Part shown: positions 5,673 to 10,984 of the stretch, piece by piece | How positions within the stretch are numbered: the first letter of the stretch is position 1 | Layout of the letters: each line of letters starts with the position of its first letter | NCBI GenBank assembly: GCA_964510055.1 | Contig: CAZDZY010000100.1 | Span: forward strand, 1-10,984 | Reading direction: 5' to 3' | Length of the DNA stretch: 10,984 nucleotides | Origin: DTFZ01 sp964510055 | GTDB taxonomy: Bacteria > Bacillota > Clostridia > Christensenellales > SZUA-584 | Notes under the pieces: model-generated | The model's input: only the letters and a program-made list of their open reading frames with translations | The model's database searches: none | What the model was told of the DNA's origin: nothing | Translations under genes and position numbers: made by a program

Positions 5673-6413
5673 ATGGGTATGCAATCCGGGTTAGGTGCGT
5701 TTCTGCTTGCGGCGGGAGCTATAGTTCTTGCTGAGATGGGGGATAAAACCCAGCTTATTGCCATGGCGTTCGCGGCGAAACATAGGGCAGCCAAGGTGCT
5801 TTTAGGGATATTTATAGCGACGGTGCTGAATCACGGCCTGGCAGTCTGGATAGGCCACCTGATAACGCACATTGAATCCGCTCAAAGCTGGGTAAAGGCG
5901 GCCGCTTCTCTTTCCTTCATTTTTTTCGGGTTATGGACAGTCCGCGGCGACAAACCCGGAAAAGAGCAAAACAGGAAATCGAGATTGGGGGCTGTGGCTG
6001 CCGTAGCGATAGCTTTCTTTTTTGCCGAGATGGGCGATAAGACGCAGCTTGCCGCGGTTGCCCTTGCCACGGAGTTTCCGGCAGACCCGCTGCTGGTGCT
6101 CGCGGGTACGACCGCAGGCATGCTCATTGCCGACGGGGCAGGGATCATCATCGGGGCTGCGCTGTGCAAAAAGATCCCCGATAAGGTAATAAAGCTTATC
6201 TCCGCGGGTGCGTTTATTATATTCGGGCTCATTGGCAGTTACGAATCAGCGCGCGTGAGCTTTGGACTAACGACAGGTGCCTCCCTGTCTGTAACAGCCG
6301 CATTGGCAGTGATAGCACTGGCAGCTGTATATTGGTTTATAAAGAAGAACAGGGAGGACGAAGCGGTTGTTATAGAAGCAAAAACAGGCAAAAAGCGGAA
6401 GACAGCTTTTTAA
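5673..6413 (+). CDS. UPF0016/GDT1 (TMEM165) family divalent cation transporter
   Basis: A 246-residue membrane protein with the two family signature motifs in an inverted-duplicate arrangement: E21-M-G-D24-K-T-Q in the first transmembrane helix and E119-M-G-D122-K-T-Q after the central loop. Each half has three helices; a seventh hydrophobic segment (SVTAALAVIALAAVYWFI) and a charged tail end the protein, an extra beyond the usual six. The central hydrophilic linker (RGDKPGKEQNRKSR) is cytosolic-like by its charge. Family members export or exchange Mn2+ or Ca2+ across membranes, with the acidic ExGD residues forming the cation site. The start at 5673 or the ATG two codons later (5679) are both possible; AGGAAAGG suits the second slightly better. 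The gene has its own terminator and probable promoter. Confidence 0.92.
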   Translation: MGMQSGLGAFLLAAGAIVLAEMGDKTQLIAMAFAAKHRAAKVLLGIFIATVLNHGLAVWIGHLITHIESAQSWVKAAASLSFIFFGLWTVRGDKPGKEQNRKSRLGAVAAVAIAFFFAEMGDKTQLAAVALATEFPADPLLVLAGTTAGMLIADGAGIIIGAALCKKIPDKVIKLISAGAFIIFGLIGSYESARVSFGLTTGASLSVTAALAVIALAAVYWFIKKNREDEAVVIEAKTGKKRKTAF

Positions 6414-6484
6414 AACTATGATATTGGCTATTAACCGGGCCATTGATGTAATTCAAAAAAGAATGACTTAAAAGTTTATTTTGC

Positions 6485-6516
6485 GGCTGCCCTATAAGGG
6501 ACGCCTTATTTTTTAT
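6485..6516 (+). terminator. Intrinsic terminator after the cation transporter gene
   Basis: CCCT-ATA-AGGG (6490-6500) is flanked by GGC (6485-6487) and GCC (6503-6505) across a two-base internal mismatch, then TTATTTTTTAT. It lies 72 bases after the stop codon and before the next promoter. Confidence 0.65.
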
Positions 6517-6533
6517 AAAAATAAAAAATACCA

Positions 6534-6562
6534 TTGACCTGACTGAAGGTACATGGTATATT
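6534..6562 (+). promoter_or_regulatory. Sigma-A promoter of the DUF6323-DUF6179 operon
   Basis: TTGACC (6534-6539), 17 bases, TATATT (6557-6562). The start near 6569 gives an AT-rich leader of about 85 nt before the ATG at 6655, in which I see no stable hairpin. Confidence 0.6.
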
Positions 6563-6654
6563 ATAATTTATGCTTAATGTAAAAATATATTTATATTACA
6601 ATATTATAGTAGCACATTTTAAAGGATTTGTCAAGCGCTTTTTGGAGGTTTTTT

Positions 6655-7122
6655 ATGAAGGGTGATATTTTTTCTATCACTGCGAGGCAGGGCGGAGCAA
6701 TAGATATACCAAGGTGCAATGAAACTGCCGCGAGGTTCGGAATCATAATTTCCGAAAACGACGCAAAGCTGCTGGCAGAGGCCCGCAATAAAACCCTTAG
6801 ACGCTTGGGTAGAGTGGAGTTTGCGGGCGGGGCTATAGAAGGGCTGATAATAGCGTTTTGCGATTCCACGTATCTGGATAAAGACAATTATATTGAAGCG
6901 ATGGAGGAGCTTATAGAGATCTTTTACGAATTCAAGAACGACTCGCTGGACGGCATGGACGACGACGAGGCGATAGCGCTCATGAAGAATTATTTCGACT
7001 GCGGGTGCGGCGGCAGCATCGACGCGCTGCGCGACGATATGGGCAGGGCAGCAAAAAGGTTGCGTTACGGCTTGGATGAGGAAGACGAAGAATACGGGGA
7101 TGAAGATATATATGACGAATGA
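6655..7122 (+). CDS. DUF6323-like small protein, function unknown
   Basis: A 155-residue soluble protein; the ATG at 6655 follows TTGGAGG with a 6-base spacer, so the upstream in-frame TTG at 6628 is not used. The N-terminus carries a sequence like EAARFGIIISENDAKLLAEARN, followed by a central helix-rich block (FCDSTYLDKDNYIEAMEELI, EIFYEFKND), a Cys/Gly cluster FDCGCGGSIDALRD at about 117-130, and a strongly acidic tail (DEEDEEYGDEDIYDE). The pairing with the next gene matches the DUF6323/DUF6179 gene pair I recall from Clostridia; the names are from memory and not checked by search. No catalytic motif is evident. Its stop overlaps the start of the next gene by 11 bases, which implies translational coupling and probably a shared function. 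Confidence 0.75.
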   Translation: MKGDIFSITARQGGAIDIPRCNETAARFGIIISENDAKLLAEARNKTLRRLGRVEFAGGAIEGLIIAFCDSTYLDKDNYIEAMEELIEIFYEFKNDSLDGMDDDEAIALMKNYFDCGCGGSIDALRDDMGRAAKRLRYGLDEEDEEYGDEDIYDE

Positions 7123-8437
7123 ACTGCAGAAATGGCGCCATATAGACAGAAAGGCTCCCGATGCCTCGCGTTATTTTCAATCACTTCTTAACAAGGCAGC
7201 AGAAGCGGGGCTGGCCGGATACGCGGATGAGATAAAACGGGATACGATATTGCTGTCAACGAAGATGGCGCAAAGGTATACGTTCGGGGCGTCGGGCTCG
7301 ATAACGGCGGAAACCGCGCAGGGGCTTTTAGAATCGGCAATGTACTGTATCGGCCGCCGCCTTAAACCGGCTGAAACGGGAGAAGCGCTCGAATTGCTTA
7401 AAGCGCTGCCTTTAGAGCAGATTTGGAGTGAGGGCAAAGAGCTGCTGCGCTGCGACTGCAGCAAAGCGAGGCTGCTGCTCGGCCGCATACAGGAAAGCGC
7501 GCTCAAGACTGAAAATATAGCGTACAGCGGCACGCTTTACAAGGCGCTGCCGGCGTTTTTCGCGGCGTATGATATTGAATACGCCGCGCACGAGGTGCCC
7601 TGCCTCTTAGACTATCCCCTCTGTGTTGAGCCGGGCAGGCTCGCGGGCGCTGAATATATACTCGAGTACCTGAAAAGGCTCAGTATTGAGAACTGCTTCT
7701 GCGAAGAGTATTCGGAGCAGATCGAACCTCTTCTGCGCGGATACAGCCATTACTGGCGGGAGCTGAATATCAACATATTCGAACTTGCGCTTACGAACGC
7801 CATAGGCCGCGTGCTGTGCGGGAAAGATATCGAAAGCCTCGACATAAACGAAGAAGACAGAAATAAGCTCCGGCGCTCCCTCGGTAAGGCGCGCACAAGG
7901 CTCAAGTCTATTGTTCACATGGCGGCAGAGCGTATCTGTACGGAAACGGGATTTCCGGATCAAATACACGATTATGTTCTAAAGGCTGCGGGGCAGATCG
8001 TCCCGCGGATAGGCAGCGCGCTGGAAACGGGAAGCCTTGGCGCTGTGTTCATAACGCTGAAAAGTAAAGATTCAAATAACGCGCTGTTCAATGACGCCGC
8101 CGCGATGGACGACGCAGCGTTCCGCAGCGTTACTGATGAGATACGCAGCTGCCGCCATATATCCGATAAACTTGCTATCATTAAACGGAGTATAAAGAGC
8201 ATCGCCGACTTTACGGACATGCTCTCCGCTTCGTGCCTTTACGGGGATGAGTATGACGCGGTATTTGAAACTCTCGGCCGCGAAACTCTGGCGCTGCTTT
8301 ATAAACGCCTTCCCGAAGACGGCGCGATGCATATAACAGAGGGCGAGCGGGAATGGCAGAGCGCCTTTACCGGGTATCTTGAAAGAAACGGAAAAGCTGA
8401 AGGCATAATAAAAGCGGCAAAAGCTATTGATATATAG
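7112..8437 (+). CDS. DUF6179-like protein, function unknown
   Basis: A 441-residue protein from the ATG at 7112, overlapping the previous gene by 11 bases; an in-frame ATG at 7100 is an alternative. Both would be fed by ribosomes finishing the upstream gene, since only a weak GGGGATGA site is visible. It is soluble and mainly helical. Blocks resembling DUF6179 are DASRYFQSLLNKAAEAG near the N-terminus, YTFGASGSITAETAQGLLESAMYCIG, LPAFFAAYDIEYAAHEVPCLLDYPL and ENCFCEEYSEQIEPLLRGY with INIFELALTNAIGRVLCG. The central 'AAHE' segment with nearby His and Glu could suggest a hydrolase or metal site, but I see no HExxH or other complete signature. Role unknown; its tight overlap with the DUF6323-like gene suggests the two products act together. 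Confidence 0.75.
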   Translation: MTNELQKWRHIDRKAPDASRYFQSLLNKAAEAGLAGYADEIKRDTILLSTKMAQRYTFGASGSITAETAQGLLESAMYCIGRRLKPAETGEALELLKALPLEQIWSEGKELLRCDCSKARLLLGRIQESALKTENIAYSGTLYKALPAFFAAYDIEYAAHEVPCLLDYPLCVEPGRLAGAEYILEYLKRLSIENCFCEEYSEQIEPLLRGYSHYWRELNINIFELALTNAIGRVLCGKDIESLDINEEDRNKLRRSLGKARTRLKSIVHMAAERICTETGFPDQIHDYVLKAAGQIVPRIGSALETGSLGAVFITLKSKDSNNALFNDAAAMDDAAFRSVTDEIRSCRHISDKLAIIKRSIKSIADFTDMLSASCLYGDEYDAVFETLGRETLALLYKRLPEDGAMHITEGEREWQSAFTGYLERNGKAEGIIKAAKAIDI

Positions 8438-8447
8438 ATCTCTTCTG

Positions 8448-8476
8448 TTGAAAAAATACTTCAAAGCGTTTAGAAT
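8448..8476 (+). promoter_or_regulatory. Sigma-A promoter of the PHP gene
   Basis: TTGAAA (8448-8453), 17 bases, TAGAAT (8471-8476). The start near 8483 leaves a leader of about 38 nt. It lies in the 83-bp gap after the DUF6179-like gene, where no terminator is visible, so read-through from the operon is also possible. Confidence 0.6.
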
Positions 8477-8520
8477 ACTATCAAATTATAACAGCGCGAA
8501 AATGATAGATTGGAGTTAGC

Positions 8521-9360
8521 ATGGCCGGGAAGTATGCCGATCTGCACATTCATTCATATTATTCTGACGGAACGATGTCTCCGGAAGAGATAGTACGGGA
8601 AGCGAGGCTGCAGGGCGTAGGGCTTATCGCCGTCTGCGACCATAATGTGACCGAGGGGAGCAGGCAGGTAAGAGAATTATGCGCGAGGCAGGGCATAGGG
8701 TACATTCCGGCTGTAGAGATAGATACGCAAGATAATGGCATGGACTGTCATATAATCGGGTATGGCGTTGACCTCGATGATACGGATTTTGTGCGGTTCA
8801 TAAAAAACAACAGGGAATTGCTCGATAATATAAGCGTAAAGTTAGTAAGAAAAATGAGCACCGATTATGCGGATATATCGCTGACCGGCTACGCGGATTT
8901 TTCTTACGACAAGCGTTTGGGCGGCTGGAAGTGTTTTCACTACCTTGTAAGCAAAGGCCTTGCGGAAACGCTTAAAGACGCGCTTGAAATCTATGAACGA
9001 TACGAATGTTCGCTTTCGACGGTTGATTTCCCGCCGATCCGGGAAGCGATAAGCGAGGTGCATAAAGCCGGCGGGTACGCCGTGCTTGCGCACCCGGGAG
9101 TGACGATAACTTATTCAGGCGTCGGAGATTTCTCCGGCGAACTTAAGAGATTGGTCGGGCTCGGGATAGACGGCGCGGAATGCTATTACCCTGCGCATAC
9201 TGAAGAGATAACTTTGGAAGCTTTAAGGATATGCCGCGCTTCGGGCCTTATTATAACCGCCGGATCCGACTGCCACGGCGCATTCGGAAAGGCGCGGATA
9301 GGGGAAATGGGGATAACTACAGATAAGCTTGAACTGAGAGATTTGATAAGGCCTGGTTGA
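8521..9360 (+). CDS. PHP-domain phosphoesterase (TrpH/YciV-type)
   Basis: A complete 279-residue protein; ATG at 8521 with TTGGAG upstream. The full metal-ligand set of the PHP fold is present: H9-x-H11 (DLHIHSYYSDGT), D16, H41 (CDHN), E66 (PAVEID), H77 (HIIGYG), H191 (LAHPG), D250 and H252 (GSDCHG). Length and order match the stand-alone PHP phosphoesterases related to YciV/TrpH (RNase AM) and to 3',5'-nucleoside bisphosphate phosphatases, which remove a 3' phosphate from pAp-type nucleotides or trim RNA 5' ends. The insertion between 90 and 160 forms the usual helical cap. It is not a PolX or DnaE PHP domain, since nothing is fused to it. Exact substrate is inferred from family only. Confidence 0.9.
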   Translation: MAGKYADLHIHSYYSDGTMSPEEIVREARLQGVGLIAVCDHNVTEGSRQVRELCARQGIGYIPAVEIDTQDNGMDCHIIGYGVDLDDTDFVRFIKNNRELLDNISVKLVRKMSTDYADISLTGYADFSYDKRLGGWKCFHYLVSKGLAETLKDALEIYERYECSLSTVDFPPIREAISEVHKAGGYAVLAHPGVTITYSGVGDFSGELKRLVGLGIDGAECYYPAHTEEITLEALRICRASGLIITAGSDCHGAFGKARIGEMGITTDKLELRDLIRPG

Positions 9361-9401
9361 ATTCCAACGACATCCGGTATTACCGCTGCAAATTATTTAA
9401 A

Positions 9402-9457
9402 TTACCAAGTATATGTACAATAATATTCCTATAAATATCAGGTATTAACCTTGGTAA
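9402..9457 (+). promoter_or_regulatory. Long-range 8-bp stem upstream of a terminator
   Basis: TTACCAAG (9402-9409) pairs exactly with CTTGGTAA (9450-9457) around 40 nt of AT-rich sequence. A terminator hairpin follows 9 nt later. It may be just 3'-UTR structure of the PHP transcript, or the core of a small RNA; no promoter with good match was found in front of it. Confidence 0.35.
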
Positions 9458-9466
9458 GACTTACAT

Positions 9467-9487
9467 GAGAGCGTTAGCTCTCTTTTT
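9467..9487 (+). terminator. Intrinsic terminator downstream of the PHP gene
   Basis: GAGAGC-GTTA-GCTCTC is a perfect 6-bp stem with a tetraloop followed directly by TTTTT. It lies 106 bases after the PHP stop codon and ahead of the SpoIID-like gene's promoter. Confidence 0.85.
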
Positions 9488-9527
9488 GTCCGCTGGAAGC
9501 CTTTACAACTTATTTACCGTTTTTCTA

Positions 9528-9556
9528 TGTACAATTGGTGTTATATATGGTATAAG
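9528..9556 (+). promoter_or_regulatory. Possible promoter for the SpoIID-like gene
   Basis: TGTACA (9528-9533), 17 bases, TATAAG (9551-9556) preceded by an extended -10 TGG. The start near 9563 gives a leader of about 120 nt. The match is moderate and the region is AT-rich. Confidence 0.35.
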
Positions 9557-9585
9557 TAAGAGTATACAAAATATTACGATTATTT

Positions 9586-9640
9586 TACATGTCTATTACA
9601 AATATAGTTCATAAAAAGAATAATATTACATAGGCATGTA
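9586..9640 (+). promoter_or_regulatory. 11-bp dyad in the SpoIID-like leader
   Basis: TACATGTCTAT (9586-9596) and ATAGGCATGTA (9630-9640) pair over 11 positions, with one G-U pair in RNA, around a 33-nt AT-rich loop. It ends 43 bases before the ATG. It could be an RNA hairpin in the leader or a paired operator for a DNA-binding protein. Confidence 0.4.
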
Positions 9641-9683
9641 GTATCAATATAAAGCATAAAGGTAAAAGGTAGCGGAGAGAAAA

Positions 9684-10984
9684 ATGCGGCGGAAAATACT
9701 TATAATAATACTGGTAATAGCGATGGTGTTCTCGCTGGGCATACCCGGCGTTTCGGCGGAGGGTGAAATAAACGGAACCCTTCGCGTAAGGCTGACCGTC
9801 GATACTCCGGAAGCAAGGCGATCATCGATATCCTTTACTATTGACGGCAATTACGCTGTGGAGGGTAATGACAAAGTTAAGCTCGAGCGGAAGCAATATA
9901 CCGTAAAAAATTTGTACGGAAAACTGTACCTGTATTACGGGAGCTCGAGGCTTTGCGGCGGAGATACAACGCTGAGGCTCGCGCAGCTTACGGCAACCGA
10001 AGGGCTCAATAACGTTATTATCCTGTACAACGCGATTCATAAAACAAATTACGGGTATCTGGGAGATATCCAATTTATTGCCGATTCAAAATATATACAG
10101 GTAATCAACCACATTTATATAGAAGACTACCTGTACGGAGTCGTGCCTTATGAGATGAGCGAAAGCGATAAATGGCCTATAGAAGCGCTTAAGGCTCAGG
10201 CTGTTGCCGCGAGAAATTATACCGTCAAAAGGCTGGGGCGCAGCGGAAACTGGGACTTAACTGACGATTCGTCCAAAGACCAGGTATATAAGGGCTATAA
10301 GCCTTCAACTGTACGCTGCATAGAGGCGGTAGATGCGACGAAGGGGCAGGTACTTGTTTCGGGCACGACTGTTATCGACGCCTTTTATTCAGCGTCAAAC
10401 GGCGGCTGGACCGAGCTGCCGTATCACCGTTGGGGCGGCGGCGCGAACTGGAACTATTACCGCGTCGACTACGACCCGTACGACATCGCAAACCCGTCGA
10501 GCCGGTATCAGACCATCACGATCCCGGTCGTCATAGACGAAGCGCATCCTGTTACTGTATCGACCAACCGCAGCGGCACGATAAATTGGGCAAATGCTGT
10601 TAACCTGATAAAGAAGGCGATACTCGACAGCGGACAGCTTTCCGGCGTAACAAGTATAAACGATTTTACGCTGACGGGAGTTGACGATATTGTGACGACG
10701 GGCGATGCCGATATTCCGGCACCGAGTGATGCCGATATTCCGGCACCGAGCGATGCCGATATTCCAGCACTGAGTGATGCCGATATTCCGGCACCGAGCG
10801 ATGCCGATATTCCGGCACCGAGCGATGCCGATATTCCGGCACCGAGTGATGTCGATATTCCGGCACCGAGTGATGTCGATATTCCGGCACCAAGTGATGC
10901 CGATGCTCCGGCACCGAGTGATGCCGATATTCCGGCACCGAGCGATGCCGATATTCCGGCACCGAGTGATGCCGATATTCCGGC
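9684..10984 (+). CDS. Secreted SpoIID/LytB-domain protein with octapeptide repeat tail, 3'-incomplete
   Basis: The ATG at 9684 follows GGAGAG (9674-9679). The open frame runs to the window end (433 full codons). Residues 1-25 are a signal peptide (MRRK, a long Ile/Leu/Val core, and the cleavage signal VSA before EG). Residues about 130-260 carry the SpoIID/LytB domain: IYIEDYLYGVVPYEM with the likely catalytic E157, WPIEALKAQAVAAR (164-177), a DDSSKDQVYKGY block, CIEAVDATKGQVL, and FYSASNGGWTE (234-244). Family members are lytic transglycosylases or amidase enhancers acting on peptidoglycan; SpoIID itself acts in engulfment. This one lacks the membrane-protein context of the sporulation SpoIIDMP operon. 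From residue 341 the protein is tandem DADIPAPS repeats, probably a wall-spanning or linker tail. What follows the repeats is unknown. Confidence 0.9.
   Translation, partial: MRRKILIIILVIAMVFSLGIPGVSAEGEINGTLRVRLTVDTPEARRSSISFTIDGNYAVEGNDKVKLERKQYTVKNLYGKLYLYYGSSRLCGGDTTLRLAQLTATEGLNNVIILYNAIHKTNYGYLGDIQFIADSKYIQVINHIYIEDYLYGVVPYEMSESDKWPIEALKAQAVAARNYTVKRLGRSGNWDLTDDSSKDQVYKGYKPSTVRCIEAVDATKGQVLVSGTTVIDAFYSASNGGWTELPYHRWGGGANWNYYRVDYDPYDIANPSSRYQTITIPVVIDEAHPVTVSTNRSGTINWANAVNLIKKAILDSGQLSGVTSINDFTLTGVDDIVTTGDADIPAPSDADIPAPSDADIPALSDADIPAPSDADIPAPSDADIPAPSDVDIPAPSDVDIPAPSDADAPAPSDADIPAPSDADIPAPSDADIP
10704..10984 (+). repeat. 24-bp in-frame minisatellite encoding DADIPAPS, at least 11.7 copies
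   Basis: Eleven complete 24-bp units and 17 bases of a twelfth run to the window edge. All keep the frame of the SpoIID-like gene. The consensus reads D-A-D-I-P-A-P-S. Differences are few: AGT/AGC synonymous changes at the last codon, CCA-for-CCG plus CCG-to-CTG (Pro to Leu) in unit 3, GCC-to-GTC (Ala to Val) in units 7 and 8, and ATT-to-GCT (Ile to Ala) in unit 9. The near identity implies recent expansion by slippage or recombination. Each unit adds two negative charges. Confidence 0.97.

Larger units (their letters stand above)
9361..9683 (+). other. 323-bp AT-rich intergenic region without a gene
   Basis: No reading frame here has a ribosome site or coding character. It holds an 8-bp dyad (9402-9457), an intrinsic terminator (9467-9487), a possible promoter (9528-9556) and an 11-bp dyad (9586-9640) in the leader of the SpoIID-like gene. 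I see no tRNA or repeat element in it. Confidence 0.7.

Noticed and set aside
10666..10962. 98-codon minus-strand frame of VPEYRHHS-type repeats opposite the SpoIID-like gene
   Set aside because: It is only the complement of the 24-bp minisatellite, which has no stops in that frame. It has no ribosome site, and unit variation (synonymous AGT/AGC) fits selection on the plus frame.

Overview
The window looks like chromosomal DNA of a Gram-positive, endospore-lineage bacterium of the Bacillota, most likely class Clostridia. The reasons are strong Shine-Dalgarno sites before nearly every gene, clear sigma-A type promoters, several families typical of Clostridia and Bacilli (DUF2935, YmaF, the 'HVAWTR...NPYW' protein often mislabelled acetylglutamate kinase, a DUF6323/DUF6179 pair), and a SpoIID/LytB-domain protein. 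I see no rRNA, tRNA, CRISPR array, transposase or phage gene. The gene density and style are even, so this reads as ordinary chromosome rather than a mobile island.

Left part (1-2511, all minus strand): the N-terminus of a class I methyltransferase cut by the window edge; a four-helix membrane protein with a CxxC...CxxC zinc-ribbon-like module; and a second class I methyltransferase. The second methyltransferase has an unusually long leader of about 260 nt. It starts at a near-consensus promoter and contains a 10-bp long-range stem, nested helices and an intrinsic terminator ahead of the start codon. This is the most interesting non-coding element here: a candidate riboswitch or attenuator, or a free-standing RNA of about 200 nt.

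Middle part (2519-6413): a divergently transcribed DxD nucleotidyltransferase-like protein with a TTG start; a convergent conserved helical protein; a duplicated ferritin-like DUF2935 protein; a His-rich YmaF protein with six HxH motifs and a possible sigma-K type promoter; and a UPF0016/GDT1 (TMEM165) cation transporter. Two neighbouring genes therefore carry metal-ligand signatures and a third is a probable divalent cation transporter, but each seems to have its own transcript.

Right part (6534-10984, all plus strand): a promoter, then an overlapping gene pair (DUF6323-like and DUF6179-like) that must be translationally coupled; a PHP-domain phosphoesterase with its own promoter; a 323-bp gap with an intrinsic terminator and two further dyads; and a secreted SpoIID/LytB-domain protein. 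The SpoIID-like protein's C-terminus runs into a perfect-register 24-bp minisatellite encoding DADIPAPS octapeptides. The window ends inside this repeat, so the gene is incomplete.

No multi-gene system that I could call wholly new is visible. The best candidates for new biology are the structured leader RNA at about 2272-2475, the uncharacterised DUF6323-DUF6179 operon, and the repeat-tailed SpoIID protein.
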